Source of the DNA: Rhodanobacter denitrificans | GTDB lineage: Bacteria; Pseudomonadota; Gammaproteobacteria; Xanthomonadales; Rhodanobacteraceae | Assembly: GCF_000230695.2 (NCBI RefSeq) | Contig: NC_020541.1 | Span: 868,001 to 932,000, forward strand | Length of the DNA: 64,000 nucleotides | Direction of reading: 5' to 3' | Shown here: positions 1-7,839 of the stretch, one piece after another | Layout: every line of letters begins with the position of its first letter | Position numbering within the stretch: position 1 is the first letter of the stretch | Translations under genes and position numbers: made by a program | The notes under the pieces: model-generated | What the model was told of the DNA's origin: nothing | Databases searched by the model: none | What the model saw: the letters and a program-made list of their open reading frames with translations, nothing else

Positions 1-45
1 CTGGCCGGCGACTTGCGCGCGGTCGAGAAGCAGCACGGCCGCTGA
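1..45 (+). CDS. nusB: C-terminal end of probable NusB (partial)
   Basis: An open frame enters from the left edge and ends LAGDLRAVEKQHGR-stop, 20 bases before thiL. The fragment is too short for a family call on its own. NusB, the transcription antitermination factor that binds boxA RNA with NusE, is the usual gene just upstream of thiL in Xanthomonadales and many other Proteobacteria. The charged C-terminal tail fits. The identification is by synteny only. Confidence 0.5.
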   Translation: MAGDLRAVEKQHGR

Positions 46-65
46 GCAGCGGACCGCTTCCGTCC

Positions 66-1034
66 ATGGAATTCCGCCTGATCGAGCGCATCCGCGAACT
101 TACCGCGCAGGCGCGCGAGGACGTGCGCCTGGGCATCGGCGACGACGCCGCGGTGCTGGCGCCGCCGCCGGGGAAAGAACTTGTGGTGGCGATCGACACC
201 CTGGTCGAGGGCGTGCATTTCCCGCCCGGCACCGCGCCGGCCGACATCGGCTGGAAGGCGCTGGCGGTGAACCTGTCCGACCTCGCCGCGATGGGTGCCA
301 GCCCGGCCTGGGCGCTGCTGGCGCTGACCTTGCCAAATGCGGACGCAGCCTTCGTCGAGGGTTTTGCCGAAGGTTTCGTCAAGTTGGCGCAGCCGCAGCG
401 ACTGGCCCTGGTCGGTGGCGACACCACCCGCGGGCCGTTGACGATCAGCGTGGCCGTGCACGGCTTCGTTCCGCCGGGCCAGGCGCTCACCCGCGCCGGC
501 GCGCGGGCCGGCGACGCGGTGCTGGTCACCGGTACGCTGGGCGACGCTGCCGCCGGCCTGCATGCCTTGCAGCATCCGCCGCGCGACGACGACGGCCGCG
601 CCGGATTGCGCGGCTTCCTGATCGAGCGGCTGAACCGGCCGACGCCGCGGCTCGCCACCGGCACCGCGCTGCGCGGGCAGGCCACGGCCTGCATCGACGT
701 CTCCGACGGCCTGCTCGCCGACCTCGGCCATATCTGCACCGCCAGCGGGGTCGGCGCGGAGATCGAGGCGGCCTGGCTGCCGCGCTCGTCGGCGTTGCTG
801 GAACTGCACGACGACACCACCGCGCTGCACTTCGCGCTGAGCGGCGGCGACGACTACGAACTGTGCTTCACCGTGCCGGCCGCTCGCGTGGCCGAGCTGC
901 AGGCCGGCCTGGCCCGGCTCGGCTGCGGCGCGACGAAGATCGGCCGCATCGTGGAAGGCGAAGGCGTGCGCGTGCGTGCCGCCGATGGCTCGTGGCTGGC
1001 GGTGGATCGACCGGGCTGGGAGCATTTCGCGTGA
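66..1034 (+). CDS. thiL: Thiamine-monophosphate kinase ThiL
   Basis: ThiL phosphorylates thiamine monophosphate with ATP to give the cofactor thiamine diphosphate, in the cytoplasm. The 322-residue protein has the usual family length. It shows the N-terminal GIGDDAAVL metal/phosphate motif (about residues 23-31), GVHF, the NLSDLAAMG stretch, GGDTTRGP, and the late SGGDDYEL motif (about 259-266), all typical of the ThiL/PurM-like ATP-binding fold. The stop codon overlaps the GTG start of pgpA by four bases (GTGA), so the two are translationally coupled. Together with the preceding probable nusB this is a standard housekeeping block. Confidence 0.96.
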   Translation: MEFRLIERIRELTAQAREDVRLGIGDDAAVLAPPPGKELVVAIDTLVEGVHFPPGTAPADIGWKALAVNLSDLAAMGASPAWALLALTLPNADAAFVEGFAEGFVKLAQPQRLALVGGDTTRGPLTISVAVHGFVPPGQALTRAGARAGDAVLVTGTLGDAAAGLHALQHPPRDDDGRAGLRGFLIERLNRPTPRLATGTALRGQATACIDVSDGLLADLGHICTASGVGAEIEAAWLPRSSALLELHDDTTALHFALSGGDDYELCFTVPAARVAELQAGLARLGCGATKIGRIVEGEGVRVRAADGSWLAVDRPGWEHFA

Positions 1035-1555
1035 GTGCGAAGAAGAGCTTGAGCGGGGAACAGCGGCGCGCGCTGCTGGCCACGCCGGCCGGCTGGCTGG
1101 CCTGCGGCTTCGGTTCGGGCCTGGCGCCGGTGGCGCAGGGCACGTTCGGCTCGCTGGCCGCGCTGCTGCCGTGGCTGCTGCTGCGCCAGTTGCCGCTGCC
1201 GATCTATCTGCTCGTGTTGCTTGGCGGTTTCGCCATCGGCGTATGGGCCTGCAACGTGGCCGGCCGTGCGCTCGGTGTCGACGACCACCGCAGCCTGGTG
1301 TGGGACGAATTCATCGGGCAGTGGATCGCGCTGCTGCCGTTGCTGGTTCCCGCGCTGCTGCCGCCCAGCGGATTCGCATGGTGGATGGTGCTGGCCGGCT
1401 TCGTGCTGTTCCGCCTGTTCGACGTGTGGAAGCCGTGGCCGATCCGCTGGCTGGACCGGCGCGTGAAAGGCGGCATGGGCGTGATGGTCGACGACGTGGT
1501 GGCCGGCATCTTCGCCGCGGTCGTGCTGGCGCTGGGACTGTACCTGCAGCGCTGA
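1031..1555 (+). CDS. pgpA: Phosphatidylglycerophosphatase A
   Basis: PgpA removes the phosphate from phosphatidylglycerophosphate to give phosphatidylglycerol at the inner membrane. The 174-residue product has the family signatures GTFGSLAAL near residue 37, DEFIGQWIALLPL in the middle, and a conserved C-terminal segment with KGGMGVMVDDVVAGI. Four hydrophobic stretches agree with a small integral membrane enzyme. I chose the GTG at 1031 because it overlaps the thiL stop and gives the normal length. A longer open frame upstream (from 863) only runs through thiL in another frame. Confidence 0.93.
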   Translation: MSAKKSLSGEQRRALLATPAGWLACGFGSGLAPVAQGTFGSLAALLPWLLLRQLPLPIYLLVLLGGFAIGVWACNVAGRALGVDDHRSLVWDEFIGQWIALLPLLVPALLPPSGFAWWMVLAGFVLFRLFDVWKPWPIRWLDRRVKGGMGVMVDDVVAGIFAAVVLALGLYLQR

Positions 1556-1563
1556 CGGTCGCC

Positions 1564-2547
1564 TCAGTGTTCGGGGCGGAGCGGCCTGGCTGCGGCTCCG
1601 TCCAGGCAACCCAGTCCGCGCAGCGTCGTCTCGACCGCCTGGCCCAGATCCGTATGGGGTTCCGCCCCGAGCAGCGCCACCAGCTTGCGGTTGTCCAGTT
1701 GCAGCGGCAGTTGCCACAGATAACGCATCTCGCGCAGCTCGCGGAACAGTGCGACGAACGGTGCGGCCAGCGTGACCAGCCACCACGGGAAAGCGCGCAG
1801 CGGCAGCTCCGGCTGGCCGGTGGCACGCCGGATCGCGTCGGCCATGGCGTTGCCGTCGACCCAGTGGCCGCCGAAATGGAAGCACTCGAACGCGGCCAGT
1901 TCGCTCTCCCGTTCCAGCAGGCGCGCCACGGTCTCGCCGACATCGGGCAGGTAGGCCCAGGCATGGCGCAGCTCGTGTTCGCCTGGGTAATTCACCGCAC
2001 GCACCGGCCGTCCCGGTTTCACCATCGCCGCGAACCAGTTGCTGCTGGCACGGGGGCCGAAGAAATCGCCGCAGCGCAGGATCAGCGTGCGCACGCCCTC
2101 GGCTGTCGCCTGTTGCAGGCGGCGTTCCATTGCCATCCGGATCGCGCCCTTGCGGGTCAGCGGTTGCTGTGGCGAATCCTCGTGCAGCAGCGGCAGTGCG
2201 TCCGGTCCGTAGTTGTAGACGTTGCCGGGCAGCACGATGCGCGCGCCGGTGGCGCGCGCGGCAGCGAGGGTGTGCTCGAGCATCGGCAGGGACAACTTGT
2301 GCCAGTTGCGGTAGCCCGGCGGGTTGACCGCGTGGACGATCACCTCGACGCCATGCGCCGCCTGCGCCACGTCGGCAGCGTGCATGGCGTCGCCGGCGTG
2401 CCATTCGATTTGCGCCGGCAGCCCCGGCCGGGAAGCGTCCCGGATCAGGGCGCGCACCTGCCAGCCGCGGCGTAGCAGCGCCGCCGCGATCTCGCCGCCG
2501 GCACCGCCAGTGGCGCCCAGTACCAGGGCCTTGCGTGGCGTGTTCAT
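1564..2547 (-). CDS. NAD(P)-binding epimerase/dehydratase-family protein
   Basis: This is an extended or atypical SDR protein of 327 residues. The Rossmann dinucleotide motif GATGGAGGE lies at residues 11-19, after the first beta strand. In place of the classical YxxxK there is VYNYG, so the active-site tyrosine is probably present but the lysine position is not obvious. This is common in atypical NAD-dependent epimerase/dehydratase and NmrA-like proteins. The gene converges on pgpA with 8 bases between them. The substrate cannot be read from the sequence. It could be a sugar-nucleotide or small-ketone reductase, or a redox sensor. Confidence 0.8.
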   Translation of the reverse strand: MNTPRKALVLGATGGAGGEIAAALLRRGWQVRALIRDASRPGLPAQIEWHAGDAMHAADVAQAAHGVEVIVHAVNPPGYRNWHKLSLPMLEHTLAAARATGARIVLPGNVYNYGPDALPLLHEDSPQQPLTRKGAIRMAMERRLQQATAEGVRTLILRCGDFFGPRASSNWFAAMVKPGRPVRAVNYPGEHELRHAWAYLPDVGETVARLLERESELAAFECFHFGGHWVDGNAMADAIRRATGQPELPLRAFPWWLVTLAAPFVALFRELREMRYLWQLPLQLDNRKLVALLGAEPHTDLGQAVETTLRGLGCLDGAAARPLRPEH

Positions 2548-2685
2548 CGCGTGCTCCTTGAAAGTGACCCGGCATGAGTGCCCCGGGCACGAAGGATAAT
2601 CCGCGATGGTTGCGCTTTCCCTGCAGGAGCGCGTGGCCGTCGGCGAGCGGCGGGCGCCGTTCGCCGCAGGAAGAGGTTCGGCCGG

Positions 2686-3693
2686 CTACGCCTGCAGCAC
2701 AATGCGGTAGCGCGCCTTGCCGTCCGCAAGGTGCTGCAGCGCCTCGTTGACCTGCGCCAGCGGGAACATCTCCACCTGCGGGCGGATGTCGTGGCGGGCG
2801 GCGAAGTCCAGCATGCGGGCGATGTCGACCGGCGAGCCGGTGGGCGAGCCGGAGACTTCGCGCTGCTTGCCGATCAGGCTGAACGCCGGCACCGGGATCG
2901 GTTCCAGCACCGCGCCGACCACGTGCATGCGGCCTTTCGGCGCGAGCGTGCCGAGCAGCGCGTTCCAGTCCATCGCCACGTTGACGGTGACCAGCAGCAG
3001 GTCGAGCGAGCCGGCGATCGTCTTGATCGCGTCGCTGTCGCGGCTGGCGACCACGCGGTGCGCGCCGAAGCTGCGCGCCTCGTCGGCCTTGGCCGCGGTG
3101 GAGGTGAACGCGGTGACCTCGCAGCCCCACGCCGCGGCGAACTTCACCGCCATGTGGCCGAGCCCGCCGATGCCGACCACGCCGACCCGCGCGGTCGGCT
3201 TGATGTCGTAGGCTAGGAACGGCTTCAGCACGGTGATGCCGCCGCACAGCAGCGGGCCGGCGCTGGCCAGGTCGATGCCCTCGGGCAGCGGGATCGTCCA
3301 TGCCCAGTGCGCGCGCAGCCGGTCGGCGAAGCCGCCGTGGTGGCCGCCGATGGTCGCCACCGATTGCGCGCACAGGTTGTGGTCGCCGGACAGGCACGGG
3401 CGGCAGTGCATGCAGCTCTCCGCGGTCCAGCCGATGCCGACGCGCTGGCCGATCGACAGCCCCTTGGCCTGCGCGCCCAGCGCGACGACCCGGCCGACCA
3501 CTTCGTGCCCGGGGATGAACGGGTAGCGCGAGCCGCCCCATTCATTGCCGATCATCGACAGGTCGGAATGGCAGATGCCGCAGTAGTCGACCGCCACCTC
3601 GACTTCCTCAGCGCCCAGTTCGCCCACGTCGAACGTGGTCAGCTTCAGCGGTTGACCGGCCGCGCTGGCGGCCCAGCCCGTGATCGAGGACAT
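2686..3693 (-). CDS. Zinc-dependent alcohol dehydrogenase (CAD/YahK-like)
   Basis: A medium-chain dehydrogenase of 335 residues that oxidises alcohols or reduces aldehydes with NAD(P). The catalytic zinc site reads GICHSD with GHEVVG further on. The structural zinc cluster is the Cys-rich stretch CMHCRPCLSGDHNLC. The nucleotide-binding motif is GIGGLGHMAVKFA. This arrangement is typical of the cinnamyl-alcohol-dehydrogenase branch (YahK, AdhC and relatives). The start at 3693 follows an AGGAG ribosome site; the frame stays open further upstream but without family similarity. It is divergent from the aldo/keto reductase, so the two may share a stress-type promoter region. The substrate is unknown. 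Confidence 0.88.
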   Translation of the reverse strand: MSSITGWAASAAGQPLKLTTFDVGELGAEEVEVAVDYCGICHSDLSMIGNEWGGSRYPFIPGHEVVGRVVALGAQAKGLSIGQRVGIGWTAESCMHCRPCLSGDHNLCAQSVATIGGHHGGFADRLRAHWAWTIPLPEGIDLASAGPLLCGGITVLKPFLAYDIKPTARVGVVGIGGLGHMAVKFAAAWGCEVTAFTSTAAKADEARSFGAHRVVASRDSDAIKTIAGSLDLLLVTVNVAMDWNALLGTLAPKGRMHVVGAVLEPIPVPAFSLIGKQREVSGSPTGSPVDIARMLDFAARHDIRPQVEMFPLAQVNEALQHLADGKARYRIVLQA

Positions 3694-3793
3694 GGCGAAC
3701 TCCTGTAGTGGGGGGAAACCCAAGACTACGCCGTTGTGCCGCACGCGTGGATTGGCCATGCTGGCGGCCTTTCCCGTCACAGGAGCCTCCCCC

Positions 3794-4768
3794 ATGCTTT
3801 ACCGTCGCCTCGGCACCTCCGGCCTGCAACTTTCCGCGCTGTCGTTCGGCGCCTGGGTCACCTTCGGCCGCCAGGTGGGGCGCGACGAGGCACGCGACCT
3901 GCTGGCGCTGGCGCACGACCGCGGGGTGAACTACTTCGACAACGCCGAGACCTACAACAACGGCGTGGCCGAGCAGCTGATGGGCGACGTGCTGGCCGAC
4001 CTGCGCTTTCCGCGCGACAGTTATTGCGTGTCCAGCAAGGTATTCTTCGGCGCGGTCGACAAGCCGCTGCCGACCCAGCGCGGGCTGTCGCGCAAGCACG
4101 TGATGGAAGCCTGCCACCAGGCGCTGCAGCGCCTGCGCGTGGACTACCTGGACCTGTACTTCTGCCATCGCCCCGATCCGGACACGCCGATCGCCGAGAC
4201 CGTGGCGGCGATGGACACCCTCGTGCGCCAGGGCAAGGTGCTGTACTGGGGCACCAGCGAATGGCCGGCCGAGGCGATCCACGAGGCGCACCGGGTCGCC
4301 CGCGAGAATCATCTTTACGCACCGGCGATGGAGCAGCCGCAGTACAACCTGCTGCACCGCGAGCGGGTGGAGCTGGAGTACGCGCCGCTGTACGAGGGCT
4401 ATGGCATGGGCACCACGATCTGGTCGCCGCTGGCCTCGGGTCTGCTCAGCGGCAAGTACAACGACGGTGTGCCGGCCGATTCGCGGCTGGCCCAGCCCGA
4501 CTACGAATGGCTGCGCGAGAGCGTGCTCGGCCATGGCGACGAACGCCTCGGCAAGGTGCGCGCGCTGCAGCCGATCGCCGCCGAGCTGGGTACCAGCCTG
4601 GCGCAGCTGGCGATCGCCTGGTGCCTGCTCAACCCGCACGTCTCCACCGTGATGCTCGGCGCCAGCAAGCGCGAGCAGCTGGCGCAGAACCTCGATGCGT
4701 TGGCACTGCTGCCGCGGCTGGACGCGGCGGTGGCGCAGCGCATTCGGCAGGTCGTCGAGGCGGGCTGA
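3794..4768 (+). CDS. Aldo/keto reductase (Kv-beta-like family)
   Basis: An NADPH-dependent aldo/keto reductase of 324 residues with a TIM-barrel fold. The sequence opens with RRLGTSGLQLSALSFGAW. It has the catalytic DNAETYNNG segment (Asp and Tyr of the tetrad), the lysine in VSSKVFFG, and the histidine in YFCHRPDP. Tetrad spacing and the N-terminal LGTSGL motif place it with bacterial relatives of potassium-channel beta subunits and YghZ-type methylglyoxal reductases. ATG 3794 follows AGGAGCC. An upstream in-frame start would overlap the divergent dehydrogenase gene. Its physiological carbonyl substrate is not evident. Confidence 0.9.
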   Translation: MLYRRLGTSGLQLSALSFGAWVTFGRQVGRDEARDLLALAHDRGVNYFDNAETYNNGVAEQLMGDVLADLRFPRDSYCVSSKVFFGAVDKPLPTQRGLSRKHVMEACHQALQRLRVDYLDLYFCHRPDPDTPIAETVAAMDTLVRQGKVLYWGTSEWPAEAIHEAHRVARENHLYAPAMEQPQYNLLHRERVELEYAPLYEGYGMGTTIWSPLASGLLSGKYNDGVPADSRLAQPDYEWLRESVLGHGDERLGKVRALQPIAAELGTSLAQLAIAWCLLNPHVSTVMLGASKREQLAQNLDALALLPRLDAAVAQRIRQVVEAG

Positions 4769-4788
4769 GGGAGCAGGGTGGTTGACAG

Positions 4789-4807
4789 TCAAATGAGAAT
4801 CATTATC
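4789..4807 (+). promoter_or_regulatory. Fur box upstream of hemP
   Basis: The 19-bp site TCAAATGAGAATCATTATC matches the classical Fur consensus at 15 of 19 positions, including the whole right half. It sits about 35 bases before the hemP start, where it would cover the promoter. The neighbouring gene, a haem-uptake protein, is a standard iron-repressed target. Confidence 0.88.
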
Positions 4808-4841
4808 ATCGAAGACGTCGCCGCTTTCCCTGGATCTCCCG

Positions 4842-5042
4842 ATGCCTGTCCTGTCCCTGCGCCAACCGCTGTCGTCCCGTTCACTCCCGCGGCCGGCCTT
4901 GCCACCGCCGATGCCGGCCCCGGCCCGGTATGTCTCCAGTCATGCGCTGCTGGCCGGTGAGCGCGAGCTGGTGATCCGGCACCAAGGCAGCGAGTACCAC
5001 CTGCGCCTCACCCGCAACGACAAACTGATCCTGACCAAGTAG
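4842..5042 (+). CDS. hemP: Hemin uptake protein HemP
   Basis: A 66-residue protein with a variable, proline-rich N-terminus and the diagnostic HemP C-terminus: GERELVIRHQG, then YHLRLTRNDKLILTK at the very end. HemP proteins accompany haem receptors. In some proteobacteria they act as small activators of haem-uptake genes, but the molecular role is not firmly settled. The Fur box immediately upstream indicates iron repression. The haem receptor itself is not in this window. Confidence 0.92.
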   Translation: MPVLSLRQPLSSRSLPRPALPPPMPAPARYVSSHALLAGERELVIRHQGSEYHLRLTRNDKLILTK

Positions 5043-5137
5043 CGGGGGCGGTCGGTTTCCCTGGCGCGCGGGCGGGAGTCCGCGCGTTTTCCTCGGGCCC
5101 CGTGCTTCTCGCCGGTGCGTGTTGCTGGAGGCGTGCG

Positions 5138-5707
5138 ATGTTCATTCCCTGGTCGCGACAACGGCAGGCCCGATGCCTGCAGGCTTCCGATACGGGCGCC
5201 TGCCGGCGCTGGCTGCGAACGGCGCCGGCGCCGCTGCTGGCGGCACTGCCGGCGCTCGACCGCGTGCTGTACATGCCGCTGGCGGCGTGCGGGCCGGAGC
5301 TGTCGGCCTTGCCGGGCGGGCTGCTGGTGGAAACGCCGGCGCTGGCCCTGCTGCTGCGCGTGCGCTGGCTGATGGCGGTCAGCGTGATCGCAGTGGACGG
5401 GCCGCGCGAATGGGTCGACGGCCTGGATCGATCCGGCCGCCCCTGCGTGCGCCTGCATCTGCTGCCGGACACCGACTACCTGGGCTGGGATCGGCTGCTG
5501 GCCAGCGGCGAGCCGGCGCCGACGATGCCGGATACGCCGCACTTGCCGGCACTCGACGCCTGCCCGCTGCGTTTCCATCGACGCCGGCTGGCCGGCCTCG
5601 ACGTGCTCCGTGGCGAAACGGTCGACGGGCTGTCGCCGCTGGGTCGGCAACTGGCCGGGCAGATCGCCCATGCGCACACCGGCCAGCGCGAACGGCAGTT
5701 CCGCTAG
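5138..5707 (+). CDS. Uncharacterised protein linked to hemP
   Basis: A 189-residue protein with no motif I can assign. It is rich in Leu, Ala and Arg, and carries a central hydrophobic stretch (ALALLLRVRWLMAVSVIAVD) that looks like a buried beta-strand region rather than a clear membrane helix. It contains no signal peptide. It lies 95 bases after hemP with no obvious promoter of its own, so it is probably co-transcribed and iron-regulated. Haem-uptake loci of Xanthomonadales often have a short 'hemin transport protein' at this position, which is my best guess. An upstream start at 5102 is possible but has no ribosome site. Confidence 0.6.
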   Translation: MFIPWSRQRQARCLQASDTGACRRWLRTAPAPLLAALPALDRVLYMPLAACGPELSALPGGLLVETPALALLLRVRWLMAVSVIAVDGPREWVDGLDRSGRPCVRLHLLPDTDYLGWDRLLASGEPAPTMPDTPHLPALDACPLRFHRRRLAGLDVLRGETVDGLSPLGRQLAGQIAHAHTGQRERQFR

Positions 5708-5735
5708 CCGCGGCCGGCGCCGCGCGTGGCGGTGC

Positions 5736-7835
5736 TCACCGAGCCTGCTGCACCGGTGTCTCGCGCAGCAGGTCGCCGGCGTCGGCGGTGTGGAAGTGCC
5801 GCTTGAACGCGACCTCGCCGACGGCCGGTTCCTCCAGCTCGCGCGCGTAGCGGTGGCCGGCGTAGACCGCGTGCGCGATCAAGCCCGGCGCTTCGGCGTC
5901 GCCGATGCAGCGCACGCTGCGGATGCCGGCATCCGTCCACTCGGCCTCGCGGCGGCAAAGTTCCTGGTACAGCACATCGTCAGGCAGGCGCGCGGTGACG
6001 GTGAGCACGGCGTCGCAGGTCAGTTCCCGCTGGCGGTGGGTCCAGACGTCCTCGACGGCAAGCGTGGTGCCGGCATAGCCGACGATGTCGTGCGAGACCA
6101 GCGCCTCGATGCCGAGTGCGGCCATCCGCTTGCGCATATGCCGGTAGTCCAGCGTGTTCAGCGTCCACGGCGCGAGGCTGTCCTCGGGCGTCAGGTGGAT
6201 CACTTCGCCGCCGCGCCGGCGCAGCAGCTCGGCCGCCACGCTGGCGTGGTAGTAGCCGTCGTCGTCGAACACCACCACCTTGCCTTCCGGCAGGCGGCCG
6301 TCCATCAGGTCGTCCACAGTGAACACCCGCGGGTTGCCGGCGAAGCCGTCGATGGCGCTGCCGTGGCTGCGGCCGCCGCCATCGCGGCGCCAGTGGCAGC
6401 CGGTGGCCAGCACCACGTGTTCGGCGCCGAAGTCCAGCACGTCCTGCGCGCCGAGCGGCGAATCGAGATAGACGGCCACGTTCGCCAGCTTGTGGATCTG
6501 GCCCACGCGCCAGTCGCGCACGCGCGCCCACTCGGCCAGCCCCGGCAGGCGCGATTCACGGGTCACGCGGCCGCCGAGCTCCTTGCGTGCCTCGGCCAGA
6601 CTTACCTCGTAACCGCGCTGGCCCAGCGCGCGCGCGGCTTCCAGCCCGGCCGGGCCGGCGCCCACCACCAGCACGCGCGCGGCGCTGCGTTTCGGCGCGA
6701 TGCGCTCCGGGTGCCAGCCCTTGCGCCATTCCTCGCCCATGGTCGGGTTCTGCGTGCAGCGGATCGGCGAGATGGTCATGTCGCCGGAGACGCAGACGTT
6801 GCAGCCGATGCATTCGCGGATGTCGTCGCTGCGGCCTTGCTCGATCTTCTGCGGCAGGAACGGGTCGGCGATCGACGGGCGCGCGCAGCCGATCAGGTCC
6901 AGCACGCCGCGCTTCAACTGCGCCACCATGGTGTCGGGCGAGGTGAAGCGGCCCACGCCGACCACCGGCTTGCTGGTGGCTTGCTTGACGAAGGCGATGA
7001 ACGGCTCCTGCGCGCCTTCGCCGGCGAAGCGCGAGGGTACCGAGTCGTTGTACCAGGCGGCGAGGTTCACGTCCCACAAGTCGGGCAGCTCGGCCAGCAT
7101 GCCGACGATCTCCTTCGCCTCGGCCAGCTCCACGCCGCCGGGCCCCAGCCCTTCCTCGACCGCGAAGCGCAGCGCCACCGCGCAGGTGTCGCCGACCGCC
7201 TCCTTCGTGTCCTGCAGCACCTCGCGCAGCAGGCGCACGCGGTTCTCCAGCGAGCCGCCGTATTCGTCGCCGCGCTGGTTGCGCCGGCGCTGCAGGAAAT
7301 GCATCGCCAGCGACAGGTCGTGCGCCGCGTAGACGTAGATGATGTCCATCCCCGCGCGCTTGCCGCGGATCGCCGCCTCACGATGCCAGCGCCGGTATTC
7401 GCGGATGTCGTGCTTCGTCATCGCCCGCGCCTGGTGCGGGTAGCCGTACTTGGTCGGCTGGTGCGAGGGCGCGATCAGCACCTCGCGCGAATACAGGTTC
7501 GAGGCCGTCGGGCCGTTGTGCGACAGCTCCAGCGCGGCCAGCGCGCCGTGCGCGTGCACCTTGTCGCACATCAGCGCCAGCGCGGGAATGTCGCGGTCGT
7601 CCCACAGCCGCGCCTCGACGTAGGGGGTGAGGTCGCCGCTGGGATGGATCTCGCATTCCTCGGTGGAGACCACCGCCCAGCCGCCCGCGGCCTTCATCTC
7701 GCGCATCGCCGCATGCGCCAGCGGCATCGCGTGGCCCATGCCGTTGCAGTGCGGCACCTGGAAGAAGCGGTTCTTCGCGGTGACCGGGCCGATCTTCACC
7801 GGTTCGAACAGGATGTCGTGGCGCGGATCTCTCAT
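5736..7835 (-). CDS. TMADH/DgcA-like FMN and Fe-S amine dehydrogenase
   Basis: A 699-residue flavoprotein of the old-yellow-enzyme / trimethylamine dehydrogenase architecture: an FMN-binding TIM barrel (about 1-330), a 4Fe-4S cluster, then FAD/NAD-type Rossmann domains. Cluster cysteines are at about 342, 345, 348 and 360 in CIGCNVC...C, followed by GEEW...GWHPE, nearly the same layout as trimethylamine dehydrogenase. A GAGPAGLEAARALG nucleotide motif follows near residue 392. Relatives include DgcA (dimethylglycine demethylation) and stachydrine-catabolism demethylases, so a likely role is oxidative removal of an N-methyl group. It is the last gene of an operon starting with a quaternary-amine type Rieske oxygenase, which supports a betaine-degradation role. 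2,4-Dienoyl-CoA reductase is a less likely alternative. Confidence 0.85.
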   Translation of the reverse strand: MRDPRHDILFEPVKIGPVTAKNRFFQVPHCNGMGHAMPLAHAAMREMKAAGGWAVVSTEECEIHPSGDLTPYVEARLWDDRDIPALALMCDKVHAHGALAALELSHNGPTASNLYSREVLIAPSHQPTKYGYPHQARAMTKHDIREYRRWHREAAIRGKRAGMDIIYVYAAHDLSLAMHFLQRRRNQRGDEYGGSLENRVRLLREVLQDTKEAVGDTCAVALRFAVEEGLGPGGVELAEAKEIVGMLAELPDLWDVNLAAWYNDSVPSRFAGEGAQEPFIAFVKQATSKPVVGVGRFTSPDTMVAQLKRGVLDLIGCARPSIADPFLPQKIEQGRSDDIRECIGCNVCVSGDMTISPIRCTQNPTMGEEWRKGWHPERIAPKRSAARVLVVGAGPAGLEAARALGQRGYEVSLAEARKELGGRVTRESRLPGLAEWARVRDWRVGQIHKLANVAVYLDSPLGAQDVLDFGAEHVVLATGCHWRRDGGGRSHGSAIDGFAGNPRVFTVDDLMDGRLPEGKVVVFDDDGYYHASVAAELLRRRGGEVIHLTPEDSLAPWTLNTLDYRHMRKRMAALGIEALVSHDIVGYAGTTLAVEDVWTHRQRELTCDAVLTVTARLPDDVLYQELCRREAEWTDAGIRSVRCIGDAEAPGLIAHAVYAGHRYARELEEPAVGEVAFKRHFHTADAGDLLRETPVQQAR

Positions 7836-7839
7836 CGGC

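Noticed and set aside
854..3541. Long open frame of 895 codons on the minus strand
   Set aside because: Very arginine- and glycine-rich translation that overlaps thiL, pgpA and two well-supported minus-strand genes in another frame; a GC-rich shadow.
5736..7835. 2,4-Dienoyl-CoA reductase
   Set aside because: Same domain architecture, but the cluster motif CIGCNVC and the GEEW...GWHPE segment match trimethylamine-dehydrogenase relatives, and the operon mates are amine-related.
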